From Calamus simplicifolius (Eukaryota > Streptophyta > Magnoliopsida > Arecales > Arecaceae), in the NCBI GenBank assembly GCA_900491605.1, contig UESW01003901.1:509694-573693 (forward strand): DNA of 64,000 nt, in the 5' to 3' direction. Of the stretch, positions 46,370-57,945 are shown in pieces; position 1 is the first letter of the stretch, and each line of letters starts with the position of its first letter. A program made the translations under genes and the position numbers. The notes under the pieces were generated by a model that saw nothing but the letters and a program-made list of their open reading frames with translations, was not told the DNA's origin and searched no databases.

Positions 46370-46611
46370 CCGTTAGAGGCCGGGCCTGGCATGGCCCATA
46401 TGGGCCATGCCAGGCACAACCCTAGAAATGTCTGGCGGCACTGCCGTGCAGCTCAGGAGCCGTGCCGAGCTTGAATGTTTTTTTACCGTGCCATGTCTGG
46501 TACGCTCGGTTTGTTATTAGGCCGTGCCAGGCACGGCACGATAATTTTAAAGACATGGTGGGCCTGAGCCATGCTTGGCATGGTCGAGTGCATGGCCTAG
46601 GCCCACCTCTA
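46370..46611. repeat. hAT right subterminal repeats
   Basis: Dense palindromic CATGGCCCATATGGGCCATG, GGCCGTGCCAGGCACGGC and related motifs up to the terminus. They are the likely transposase-binding region. Confidence 0.7.
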
Positions 46612-46619
46612 ATTACAAA

Positions 46620-48529
46620 CCGTCCAAAGCCGAAAGGCGGATATGAGACTTTTAACACTTATATTTTCTCCTCATTTTTAAGGCTTGTTTGCTAAAAATG
46701 AAGGAAAAAAAAAAAAAAAGAAGAAGGATTTGCTACAAAGAGGATGAAGATAAAAAAAAGAAATTATTAAAAAAAAATTATATTTATATTATTTGAATAA
46801 AAAAAGAAAAGAAAAATATATATATTTATAAAGTCATAAAACACGCACCCCCTTTCCTTTTTCTTAAAAAAGCTTAACTTTGAGAGAGACGAGTTACCTC
46901 CATTTCCGTCCCCTCCCCTTCTCCTTCCCTCCCATTTACACCAGCCTTTAAAACTTTCTCCTCCGTTCCCCACTCCTCCCTCTCATTAACCTCCATCCAA
47001 AGAGAAATGCACCTCCTCCGGACTGCCTCCAATTTCCCCCTTTCCTTATCAAACTTCCCTCCAATTGAAGGTCCTTTCTCCATCCATTTTGCTTTTTCTC
47101 CAATTCTTTTTCACTAGATAGGGATCTTCTACGTTGTCTCACATCGTTGCAGGATTTCTTGCTCCAAAAGCCCCGTTTCTTTTCCCCACGAGTAGTCAGT
47201 TTGCTACAGCCCGAGTTCACGAGTGGTTTGCTCGGTTGTCTAGCCGACGGCCAGGGCAGAGTCTGATCTCCTCCTCACAAGACCTACCCCATCCTCAGGT
47301 AATCTTTGTCTACCCAGAATTCCATTCCAATTTCGAATTTATAACCCCTTCATAAAATTCCTAAAATTTTATATGCTCTTCCGAGATACGTATACTTATG
47401 CTCTATAAATGTACTGAGATGTGAACCACAAATTAATCTTTTATTTGAATAACTGGGGAAAATCTAAGCTACGATAATTTCAAAAAAGATTTTCTTTTCT
47501 TTTCTTTTTTTCCCCCTGATTATCGTCTTGGATTCATACTGCACAAACGCCATCATACTGTACTTGGATTCATTTTTTAAATGCAGAATTCTCTATTAAT
47601 ACCAGTCAATGAATCTAACACTTATTGGCAAATCAAAGTGGATTGTGCCTAGCCTCTTAAGCCTATACGCTGTTAAAGCAAGTGGGAGCGAGGGTTTCTA
47701 TTTTTAGAGCATTTTCATGAAACTAGGCATCTCCAAGGACTATAAACTTGTTCACTTTCCAACTTGTCATGTTTATCTTGGGTTTCAGTGACTTTCATAG
47801 GTCCAAGCATTAAAATTTCTTGAAGCGTTCTAGAGTTCACTTCTAGAAAAGCACAGTAGAAGCACCTAAAATATTTTTCAAAACTTTATTTTGTCGAAAG
47901 CTTGTAGGCTTTAGAACTTGCAGTGCAGTATCTTTAGATAGGAGACTCAAAAAAACTTTTCCATTCTTGTGATGCCCAAAAGTGTTCTGTCAAGTCATGC
48001 TATTGTCCAAGATCCAGTTGTGTTGGCACTCCAGGTACACTCAATACCAGAGCATCTAGGTAAGATTTTTTTTTATAAAAAGAGCATGTATCGAGGAAAA
48101 AATCTGCCGAATATGTGTTGATAGATTCTTGTATTATGGATGCATTTTGAAGTATCTAAAAAAACATGAAGTAAATCCTTTTGTTTAATTTGATTAAGGC
48201 ATTGCCTTCTTTGAAGGGCTTGATTAAGGCATTGTCATCAATGCAATGAGAATTTCAATCATCTAAAAGTGCAAACTTTCAATGGGTTGAAGTATTGTAT
48301 GGATACACTTTTTTGGTCTTTTTTATGTTAGGTTTTGGCTGTAGTTATGAACTTACATGGTCCATTCAAATACCTTCAAACCGAGATTGATTTTGGTCTG
48401 CATGATGTAGGCCCAAGAAATGTGATGGGGCATTAGCTGAAAAGTACCAAGATGGGAAACACAATCATAAGAAGCTGTAACACCAGAAGCCTGAACAGAT
48501 AACAACCTGCAACTCTGTGATAAAGATGA

Positions 48530-48592
<63 letters not shown>

Positions 48593-48779
48593 TTCACTGT
48601 TCCTTTAGTAGACATGTTGGCAAAAGCGTCTTCACAGTATGTGTCTACCCATGATTTTATTGAATTACAAATTAAGGTTTTGTATTATGAGTTTTTATTC
48701 ATGCACTAATAAGTCATTGTTCATATTGAATTATAACTCCTTGCAATACACAAATATTCAACATGTTTGAACCATGCAG
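46620..48779. other. region between the hAT element and the HCF101 pseudogene
   Basis: 46680-46870 is A-rich. 47130-47300 has an open frame ending at a donor-like CCTCAG|GTAATC (APKAPFLFPTSSQFATARVH), which could be a first exon with a plastid-type presequence. Around 47960-48060 a short Cys/Ser-rich frame also ends at a donor (CATCTAG|GTAAG). Either could be decayed 5' exons of the HCF101 copy, but neither is certain. The exons for the MIP18 domain were not found. Confidence 0.35.
48532..48590. repeat. (AT)n microsatellite
   Basis: About 29 uninterrupted AT units. Confidence 0.97.
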
Positions 48780-50545
48780 GGAGGTGTTGGGAAGTCTACC
48801 ATAGCCGTAAATCTTGCTTATACATTAGCTGGTATGGGAGCTAGGGTTGGCATATTCGATGCTGATGTTTACAGCCCAAGTTTGCCCACAGTGGTTTCCC
48901 CTGGAAATCGCTTCTTAGAAATGGTACTTGCATTTTCTGAATGTTATCACTTGCATCACATGGAAAGTTTATGGTGCACTAATGATCATGAAACAGCTGC
49001 TTTTCTTGTAACCCAGAGACGAGAACCATCCTATCAACTGAGTATTTTGGATTTGCTGGACAAGGCCATGCAGTAATGCAGGGTCCAATGGTTTCAGTGG
49101 TCATCAATCAACTACTCACTACAGCCGAGTGGTATGCAATATTTGGAAGTTAAACCAAAGAAAAACAAAATCTAGACATTTTATGATAGACATTTTATGA
49201 TTTATCAACCGCAATTATTAGTGATTCGAACATTAGTATTTATAACTTAACATTTACTTGTGCAGATACTTTCGTTTTTTGTCATTTGGATATATGATGA
49301 CTCCATCCATCCTGATCTATTCCAGGATGCATGTGTGTTGGGACATAGACCATTGTGAAATATTATTGTTAATTTACCACTAGACCCTGGAAGGCCATAA
49401 CAACCCCCTCACGTAGGGCCTGGACCACACGCAAGAAGGCATAACAAGTCAAGAAAGACTCAATTCAAGAATGTATCAACAATAACTCAACCAGGAACAA
49501 GTCAAGGGAAGAAAATGACTCGAGAAAATAAATTTGTAAAATTGACCTGGATGGCGATTTGAATCCATGACCTTTGGCTCTAATATTATGTTAACTTACT
49601 ACTAAACCAAAAAGCTCAAGTTGTTAGAGAAGAGGTCAACAATATATCTCAGTTCTTGACAACTATCACTTCACTTGCTTGTCAATTGTATTCATGCTTT
49701 GGACAACCTTATTACCTCCAGTCTATGGGACTGTTAGAGACTTCTTCACTAGCATATCTTACCTGCATTCTTTTGCCCAAACCTTTTCTTGATGGTTCAC
49801 CTTGTGTTTGATGGTGACAGAGTTATTGATTTTTTAACATTGCTGGCATTTAATCTACATAAATTTGTGTTGTGTTGTTGGTGTTGTACATGGCTCTGCT
49901 GTATTCAATATCATGCAAATTCTCTCATCCTGAGTCTTGTGTCATACAGGGGAGAGCTAGACTACGTTGTTTTAATATGCCTCCTGGAACTGGTGATATT
50001 CATCAGCTCACGCTATGCCAGGTTTAGCCGCTGATATCATATTTCTGGAGATGATGTGTACATTGTGTGTGTGCATGGACGCATGTAAACTTATTGATTC
50101 ACTAAGTTACTTGACGGTTCTCTCTACTTTTAAGACGCGATAATTTTCCAGGTTGCTCCACTAACTGAAGCTGTGATAGTTACTACCCCATAGAAACTAG
50201 CATTCATTGCCATTGCAAAAGGAGTTCATATGTTTTCAAAGTTTAAGGTATGCTTTTTGATATTTTAATTTAGATTTCATAATTTTTGGTTTAACAATTC
50301 CATCTTGAAATTTTGAGATGGTAAGCAACTATAACATAATAACTTGCACAAGTTGGTCACTAATAGCTACTTTGAATGGATAAGATTGGTCAGTTTGATG
50401 AATATTGATGTTGAGTTAGGAAGTTGAGCATATTTTCTCATGACTATTTCATGTTAGCTCTCAGAAGAAGACAGAATCAGCCTATATAGATTTTCTAAAA
50501 AAAAGAAAAGAAAATTTTGTGATAATGTATTCGACCATCTACTAC

Positions 50546-50629
50546 AACAACAACAACAGTAGCAAAGCCATGATCCCAAACTAGTTGGGGCAGCTACATA
50601 AATCTTTTTTATCCATTCAGTTCGTTTTT
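50546..50629 (-). mobile_element. RTE-clade LINE 3' fragment (or Au-SINE-like tail) in an HCF101 intron
   Basis: On the minus strand: ATTTATGTAGCTGCCCCAAC, then a decayed GGCTTTG and a TTG-repeat tail. It is flanked by GACCATCTACTAC / GACCGTCTACTAC (50533-50545, 50630-50642), a 13-bp duplication with one mismatch. RTE LINEs and Au SINEs share this 3' end, and at 84 bp the two cannot be told apart. Confidence 0.8.
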
Positions 50630-53295
50630 GACCGTCTACTACTTTAGTTAATTTTCTGCAGGCATATTTTATATGTATATTTAATTTTTGTGAACTGTTG
50701 CTCTTTCTGCTCTGAAGGTCCCATGTGTTGCAGTAGTTAAGAACATGTGCTACTTTGATGCTGAAGGAAAATACTACCATCCTTTTGGTAAAGGTTCTGG
50801 TTCTCAGGCATGTCCATGAAGTAATGCTTATTGTTGTTGTTGTTATTATTATTAAGTTTCATTATGACAACAATTCCTCTCTGCAGGTTGTCCAACAATT
50901 TGGAATACCACATCTCTTTGATCATCAGACTAACTGTATGGTACATTAATTTCCTCAAGATGCATTTATATGTTCTTAAGTTTTACTGCATAAAAAACTG
51001 TGTCAAATTCAATTGAGACGCAAACTATAATATTGATTTTTTTAACCAATTATCTGAATCCCATATATTATTCATCTTGTAGGTTTAGATTTAACAGTGT
51101 TTGTAATAGACTTAAGAAATCCACTAATCATATCATCTTAAGATGTGAAATTTTATCACTAGACATTGTCATGTAGTTGATGTCAATTTATTGACATAGA
51201 TAAGTTGTGGTTATTAACTAGACACATCTAGGTAGACCCCAGATGAATTGTTGATGAATCTTCTTTAGTTTTAAATGTGTGCTGCTACATCACAAACCAA
51301 AATAGATTCTAAGCTCTTGTTAACATAGATCATCTTGATGAAATTAAGATACACGTATCAGTCAGATCATCAGTTCATGGTGGTACGGTCCTTATATAGT
51401 TGCTTTTTTGTAAGAATCCTTGACTCTTAAAGAGTTTATCCACATTCTTTAAGAAGTGTATGATCCATCATTGCTTGCTTCCAAATAAGCAGGAGGTTAT
51501 TACTGCTTAAAACATTTCTCTGTATTGTGTCACTCACCATCTAGGTGATATCAGGCATGATTTTAGGCATCTATAATTTTGATGGGGGAAAAAAATAATT
51601 TTCTTACTGGATTAAAATAGTTTTGGAGTTTTCTATTATTAAAAAAATGTTTAATAAGATTAGATTTACTTTGGCAGCTATCAGCTTCTGTGGATGGTGG
51701 AATGCCTGAAGTGGTGGCCGATCCTCAAGGTCGGGTAGCTATGATGTTCCAAGATCCTGGAGTATGTGTTGTCCAGCAATGTGCTAAAATTCGCCAACAA
51801 GGTAATCAGTCTGCTAGCAACACATTCAGATATCTTATCTGTATTTCAAGCTTCTGTTATAGTTTATGAGGGTGAAGTGCCACTGGCACGGCCATATAGG
51901 AGTAGAAATTTCATGCATCATCAATTTGTTTATTTCCTAATTTCATATACATTCCCAGGAATTAACTTGAAAGGACGGGAAAGTAACATTTTTAGCATCT
52001 TCTTAACCCTTAGATTTCTGCTTTGATCATACTCAATTAAGTCTGCGTAAGATTGATAAAGTGAATCTTGCTGTTGAAAGGAAGATGGAATTCAGACCTC
52101 AAATAGATGTTATGGCTAAGGACCTAGAGGTAGCAATCCTATAAGGTTTCGCAATCTTCTCTTGAGAACGATGGATAAGATTAGCTTTTAAATGTACCTA
52201 AATGATTGATGCTCTCCATTCAAACAATACTTAATTTTAACCATAGCTGACATTTTTCACATTTGTGCAGAACATAGTTTACCTATGCACTTTGATTCCT
52301 AATTGTTTGCATCACTGGTAGCTACTATGTCTGATGAAAACATGTAAGAACGCATGGCATTGTAGGACCTACAGATTCAAATTCACATAATTGGAATAAG
52401 CTTATCGATTATGTATCAAGCCCATTAGGCTTTGTTTTGATAAGATAATTTTTCTGCTGCCAGTTTCAACAGCAGTATTTTATGACAAATCTATCAGAGC
52501 TATCACTGTGAAAAGTGCCAGATTTACAAGATGAATTTTTACTTCATCCTGCAACGGTTAGATGGAACAACCGCTTTGCCCATAATGTGGTATGTAAAGC
52601 ATATTTATATTTGTGCTCCAGTTTTATCCATGGTTTAAGCAATGGTTTTTCTTTTATATCGTCATAGTTGGAGATGATTTCTTTCACTAGGAACTTAATA
52701 ACTTGGATCCTGATGGACTACCTAGCAAATGACCTAAAGAAGTTAAATAGCACTCATAAGCACATGAATTGATCATGCATGAGTTGTACAAAATAATAAA
52801 ATTTTGAAAAATCAATGCCTTGAGGCCTGGAGAAAAGAATATCAAAGAAAAATATGACCTTGTTGGCTTACCTACATGTCAATACTTGAGACAGACCATC
52901 AATAAATTATCCTCGTAACCATGCTCTGTTTGAAGTCGTCCATTCATGACAAAATCCTCTCTCTAAATGGTATGGATAACAGTTATGTTGAATGGTCAAT
53001 GTGTTGTTTAACAGGTCATCTGGCATTTTGCTTCCTTTTTTGTTCATTTTACTTTGATCTAAAGGTACAAGTGTCCACAGAGCTGTCTCAAAAGGACTCA
53101 GAATGTTAGCTGGGGAAAACCCAGAATCCCACTAATTCTGAGCACAGAATCCCACTAATTCTGAGCACACCAAAAATTGTACCTTATAGTACTTTCTCCA
53201 AAGCCTTGAGCATTTTTGCATCTTCATTTGTGATGTTGGATATTTTCATGTGCTACATTTGCTTCCAACTTTTGTTAATGATATAACTTTAAGCG

Positions 53296-53384
53296 TCGGC
53301 TTGGTCCTGAATAGAGTAGAGTGGAGGAAACAGATTTATGTAGCCAACCCCATTTAGTTGGAAAAAGGCTTAGATGAGTTGAGT
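53296..53384 (+). mobile_element. short RTE-clade LINE 3' end in an HCF101 intron
   Basis: 89 bp matching the last part of the element at 12325 (GTAGCCAACCCCATTTAGTT, GGCTTAGATGAGTTGAG). It is flanked by a perfect 15-bp duplication ATATAACTTTAAGCG (53281-53295 and 53385-53399). Confidence 0.93.
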
Positions 53385-53619
53385 ATATAACTTTAAGCGA
53401 TACAATCCGTAATATTACTAAAGCAGGATGAATGGACTGGAGAGCAAAAGATACAACATGGCGATGTCCCAGAATGTACTGAGCCTAAAGATATCCGGCC
53501 AATGGGAAATTATGCAGTCTCAATAGCATGGCCTGATGGGTTTAACTAGGTAGCTTGGAGCTTTATATTATTTCTTTCATGCAATGTGCATCAAATTACT
53601 GATGCTGACAATAAAGTTA

Positions 53620-54362
53620 TGATGTGGCTGATCACGCTCCACAGGCTTCGGATTAATAGACTTAACAGTTTTCGGAGCCGAGCAATAATATGGCAGCTGG
53701 CCCCGGCCTTGGAGTCAACTTCAGCCTCGGCCTTGGCCTCGAACCTAACCTCAAGCTCAGCCTCGGCCTCGAGCTCGGCCTCGGCCTCGAACCTGGCCTC
53801 AAGCTCAGCCTTGGCCTCGGTCTCGAACCTGTTCTCGACCTCGGCCTCGAACCTGGCCTCGGCCTCGGCCTCGGTCTAGAATTCAGCTTTAGCTCCATCT
53901 CGGCTTTCAGTTTCAACCTCAGAACCGACCTTGGACTTGGCTCCCAGCAGCCAAACAAGTGCTTAGAATGGCCATGTGGCCCACTAACCCACGATCTCTA
54001 AGACCACGGATAGTTACCGCTATTCACGATGCACGTCTAGCAGCTATGCGCCCACCTATCACTTACGGCGCCGCTTCTGACGGACGACATGATTCAATGG
54101 TCATCCACAAAGGGAAAGAGAGACTTCCGAACATGTATAAAAACCTTGACTCGCAACGAGAAAGGGGGGATTCTGAACTACTCTCATCTCTAGTGCTGTT
54201 CTCCAGACCACTAACTAGAGCATCGGAGGGTCCCTGCCGGAACCATCGGTCCGGAACTTTTGTGCAGGTTTTCGGCTAAAGGAAGCGATCTTGTCATCTT
54301 CTTGAAGGCCCACGGAGCTTTTTTCTTGCCTGACGCTCTCCGGAAGTGATTTGGTAGCAACA
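53620..54362 (+). repeat. 5' LTR of the Tat element
   Basis: 743 bp from TGATGTGGCTGATCACG to GGTAGCAACA. 53700-53880 is a CCTCGG / CCTCGAACCTGG array. A TATA-like TATAAAAACC at about 54137 fits an LTR promoter. Confidence 0.95.
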
Positions 54363-54383
54363 GATTGGCGCGCCAGAAAGGGG
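54363..54383 (+). other. primer-binding site of the Tat element
   Basis: GATTGGCGCGCCAGAAAGGG directly after the 5' LTR. It shares the first 14 bases with the non-autonomous element's site. Confidence 0.78.
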
Positions 54384-54539
54384 TGAGCATAAGTGAACAT
54401 TCACTCTATGTACCTGCTACCCCTGCAAGGAAGATGGCGGTTATATGTGCGCAGGAGGCCTCTACCAGTCAGGCTGGAGGCACCTTCCTCGGGCTGAGCA
54501 GTCGAAGGCCGACCTCCCTGCTCCGCCCCCCATGCAGCT

Positions 54540-55500
54540 GCAGGTTAGCTAAACTGACCGGCTCGCCATCCTGACCCAGCAAGTTCAAGATCTGATGGCG
54601 GTGGTTCAAGGGCTGCAAGAACAGTGCTCCGCCACTACGCCACTGCCACCTCGGCTCCCTGCGCTCCACGCGGGAGATCAGGGGGCCGGCCAGTCTCATC
54701 ATGACAGGACTCCTTCGGAGCCCTTCCATCGCACATCTTCGAGACCCCATCGCCGGAAGACCTCCAAGCGGCCACGATCTCCTTCCTACCGCTCCGACCG
54801 CCTCCCCAAGCGGCGTAGCGGGAAGGAACCCGCGCAGATGCACCCTCTCCACCGGCATCCCTCTCCCCCTCGTCTTCTGAATCTTCAAGGAAAGATTCCG
54901 TCAACAAATGAATTGCTCGCCGGGCCGAGCGACGGTTGGACGAGTATCATCAGCGGCTGGAGGAGCTCAGCCGTAGGATTACCAACCCCCACGGGCGAAC
55001 TATGATCGCCGTCCCCCACTGTCTTGCCGTATTATGGAGAAACCGATTTCATCCCGATTTTGTCTTCCCCAGTTAGACCCATACGATGGCACCACAGACC
55101 TCCTGAATCATCTGGAGAGTTACAATGTTCTCATGCAAATTCAGGGGGCCACAGACTCTCTCCTCTACGTCGGTTTCCTGGCAACGCTCCGTAAAGCTGC
55201 GCGTGCATGGTATTCCCGCCTGCCATCGCGCAGTATCAACTCCTCGTCGTCCAGACAACCGACCTCGGGCCCTGGCACCCAAGGAGTACTTCACTCCGCT
55301 TCTCGTTCCAATATCTCATATCTTGCTGAAAATCGAGGGTGAGCCCTATCTCCGGCGTCCTCCCATGAGGTTAGGAGTCCCCCGCAACAAGACCTCTACT
55401 GCCGCTATCATCGAGACTACGGCCAAGATACGGAGGATTGCTGCCTGCTGAAGAAAGCCATTGAAGAGCTCGTTTAGTAGGGCCATCTGGGAAAGTTTGT
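54540..55500 (+). pseudogene. Tat gag remnant
   Basis: An N-terminal coiled-coil-like piece (ILTQQVQDLMAVVQGLQEQ) is followed by an Arg/Ser/Pro-rich linker. The retrotransposon gag domain follows (LDPYDGTTDLLNHLESYNVL, GATDSLLYVGFLATLRKAAR, AWYSRLPSRSI, about 55070-55250). It then jumps to a late piece with YCRYHRDYGQDTEDCCLLKK. Several frameshifts and an internal deletion make it non-functional. Confidence 0.85.
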
Positions 55501-55699
55501 TCAGAGAGGGAATCCCACTGCTTAGGGTTCGTCGGCACCTTCTGCGTCCTAGATCAGCGTAGACAATGCTCCGACAGAGAAGACGGTGGCCATGATCTCC
55601 TGGGGGACAGGTAGCAACTCCAAGAGGCAGCGTGAGGAGAGGATAGACTCTGTAATTTTCTTCTTTAAAAGGGATTTAGAAGGGGTGGACAACCCTAAT

Positions 55700-55950
55700 G
55701 ATGATAGGTTGTTGTGTCAATGACGATAGTTAAACACCCTGTAAAGCGAATCCTTATTGATAGTGGAAGTTCAGTGGATGTTCTTTCGTACGAGGCATTT
55801 GTTCGAATGAGCCTGTCTCCAAGTCTTCTTTGCCCTGTGACCACTCTCTTGATGGGCTTCACTGGGGATACTGTAAAGGTAGAAGAAGTCACCCTCCCAG
55901 TTACGGCCGGGATGGAACCGCGCCAGAGCACGGTCTTCATAAAATTTTGG
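55700..55950 (+). pseudogene. Tat aspartic protease remnant
   Basis: VKRILIDSGSSVDVLSYEAF holds the catalytic DSG triad (about 55740-55800), followed by LLMGFTGDTVKVEEVTLPV. The motif is intact, but the flanking frame breaks downstream. Confidence 0.88.
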
Positions 55951-56296
55951 TTGTCCGAGTTCCCTTGGCTTACAACGCTATTCTTGGAAGGCCCGGTCTC
56001 AACCTCCTTGACGCCATTATCTCTACAAAAAGGTTATTGGTATGGTTTCCTACTAACAAGGGAGTCGAGGAGATGCGCGGGGAGCGGAATCTGGTACCCC
56101 TCTGTTTCAACACCGCTCCTAGTCTTCACGAGGCGACTGCTCCATCGACGCCCGAGCCACTTGATCCCAGAGACTCCGAGAAGAGAGGAGAATCGGGTGA
56201 AAGTTTGTTGACTTTTCGCTGGGGGAGGATCCAACGAAGACAATTCGAATCGGAACGCTTCTTCCTTCCGAAGCGAGTGATCGGCTACTTGCCTTC

Positions 56297-57200
56297 TTGC
56301 GGGCCAACGCGGACGTCTTCGCTTGGTCAGCCTTGGATATGCCAGGAGTGCCGCTTGAAGTCATCACCCATAGACTCAGCATCGGCCCTAGAAGTCGACC
56401 AGTTCGGCAAAAGAAGAGGAGTTTTGCTCTTAAGAGGCAAAAAGCCGTGGACGAGGAAGTCAGTAAATTGATCGTGGGCCATATACGCGAGGCGCATTAC
56501 CCAGTCTGGCTAGCTAATGTGGTCATGGTTCGCAAGGCCAATGGAAGCTGAAGGATGTGCGTTGATTTTACCGACTTCAACAAGGCGTGCCCCAAGGACA
56601 GTTTCCCACTGCCCAGGATCGATCAGCTGGTGGATGCCACGTTGGGCCATGAAACCCTTAGATTCATGGACACCTTCTTAGGGTACAACCAGATAAGGAT
56701 GGATTCGGCTGACGAGAAGGCCACTTCTTTCGTGACCGAGAAGGGCATCTATTGCTACAAGGTCATGTCCTTTGGGTTGAAGAATGCGGGAGCCACATAC
56801 TAGAGGTTGATGAATAAGGTCTTCGAAGACCAAATCGGATGCAACATGGAGGTGTACGTGGACGATATGTTAACGAAAAGCATTTGTGCTAACGACCATG
56901 TTGCTAACCTTTGAGAAACCTTTGACAACCTTTGCCGATATCGGATGAAATTGAACCCACGGAAGTGCGCCTTTGGAGTCGCAGCGGACAAATTCCTGGG
57001 ATTTATGGTGACACAGAGGGGAATCGAATTGAAGCTAACCCCGAGAAGATCAAAGCCATCATCGACATGAGACCACCAACCAATAAGAAGGAAGTACAAC
57101 GGCTCACAGGAAGGATAGCCGCCTTGAGCCGTTTTCTAGCAAAGTCAGCAGAAAGGTGTCTACCCTTCTTCAAAGCCTTGCGCAAAGTTGACAGCTTCGA
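56297..57200 (+). pseudogene. Tat reverse transcriptase remnant
   Basis: RT blocks in order: AHYPVWLANVVMVRKANGS, a TGA at 56549-56551, MCVDFTDFNKACPKDSFPLP, FMDTFLGYNQIRMDSADEKA, FVTEKGIYCYKVMSFGLKNA, a TAG near 56803, MEVYVDDMLTKS (catalytic YVDD) and GFMVTQRGIE. The stops and one frame change near 56915 inactivate it. Confidence 0.92.
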
Positions 57201-57234
57201 TTGGACGACGGAATGTTAGGAAGCGTTTGAGGGA

Positions 57235-57640
57235 TTGAAGAAGTTCTTGTCCACCCCACCCTTACTATCCAAGCCCAGGGGAGGAGAACTCTTTCTTTAT
57301 CTTGTTGCATCCCCCGAAGAGGTGAGTTCTGTGCTCATCCGCATCGACGCCGACAAGACGCAGAGGTCAGTCTACTACACAAGCAAAGTGCTTCGCAACG
57401 CAGAGATCAAGTATTCCAATATTATCTTTGCACTAATCGTCTCTGCCCTGTGTCTTAGACCATACTTTCAAGCACACCCGATCGTTGTGGTCACGGATCA
57501 ACCACTCAGGATAATTCTCTCTCGTCCTGGCACCTCCAGCCGACTAGCAAAGTGGGCAGTCAAGCTAAGAGAATTTGACCTGTCGTTTCGACCTAGGTCG
57601 GCCATGAAGTTCCAGATCTTGGAGGATTTCCTGGTCGAAT
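57235..57640 (+). pseudogene. Tat RNase H (first copy)
   Basis: Starts after the RT thumb with LFLYLVASPEEVSSVLIR (in place of the usual LxLYLA), then VYYTSKVLRNAEIKYSNI, IVVVTDQPLRIILSRP and KWAVKLREFDLSFRPRSAMK. The frame is open and rather well kept. Confidence 0.9.
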
Positions 57641-57699
57641 GCACCTGGACAGAGGAGCAGCTGGAGGAACCTCATGTAAACCCCTTGGACACTACAACC

Positions 57700-57945
57700 G
57701 GGGGAAGGGGGGAGGAGTGGATCCTTCACGTAGATGGAGCATCAAATTCTCAAGGCAGCGGGGCAAGCCTCATCCTAGCAAGTCCGGATGGCGTAGTAAC
57801 CGAGTATGCCCTCCGTTTCCTCTTCTCGGCCATCAACAACTAAGCCGAGTATGAAGCTCTGCTGTCAGGAATAAGGCTGGCACGGGAGCTTGGAGTGAAA
57901 TGCCTTAGAGTCTTCACCGACTTCCAGCTTGTCTCTGGTTAAGGA
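57700..57945 (+). pseudogene. Tat second RNase H (archaeal type), truncated
   Basis: EWILHVDGASNSQGSGASLI with the first catalytic Asp, then a TAA at 57841-57843, AEYEALLSGIRLARELGVKC and VFTDFQLVSG with a further catalytic Asp. The domain stops short where the deletion that removed the integrase begins. This duplicated RNase H defines the Tat branch. Confidence 0.9.

Larger units (their letters stand above)
38853..46611 (-). mobile_element. hAT DNA transposon, degenerate, carrying a nested LTR element
   Basis: Both ends are fixed by an exact 8-bp duplication ATTACAAA (38845-38852 and 46612-46619), the hAT signature. Terminal inverted repeats are imperfect: TAGAGATAGGCACTGGGCC on the left and TAGAGGTGGGCCTAGGCC read inward from the right. 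Removing the nested retrotransposon (with one CTAGG copy) leaves about 3.1 kb, a normal size for an Ac-like element. Both subterminal regions carry several GGGCCGTGCC / GGCACGGC-type repeats, which in hAT elements are transposase binding sites. The transposase gene is on the minus strand and broken. Confidence 0.95.

Noticed and set aside
38885..46611. CRISPR-like or novel repeat system
   Set aside because: Repeats are adjacent tandem units without unique spacers, inside a eukaryotic retrotransposon.
47134..47300. First exon with plastid transit peptide for HCF101
   Set aside because: Plausible composition and a donor site, but the sequence cannot be matched to the HCF101 N-terminus by eye. 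Not called as part of the pseudogene.
49540..49625. Minus-strand tRNA-like segment with GGATTCAAATC
   Set aside because: No cloverleaf could be drawn and no element boundaries were found.
53586..54001. Ser/Ala- or Leu/Gly-rich repetitive proteins in the Tat LTRs (also at 59097-59461)
   Set aside because: Products of the CCTCGG array, open in several frames and on both strands.
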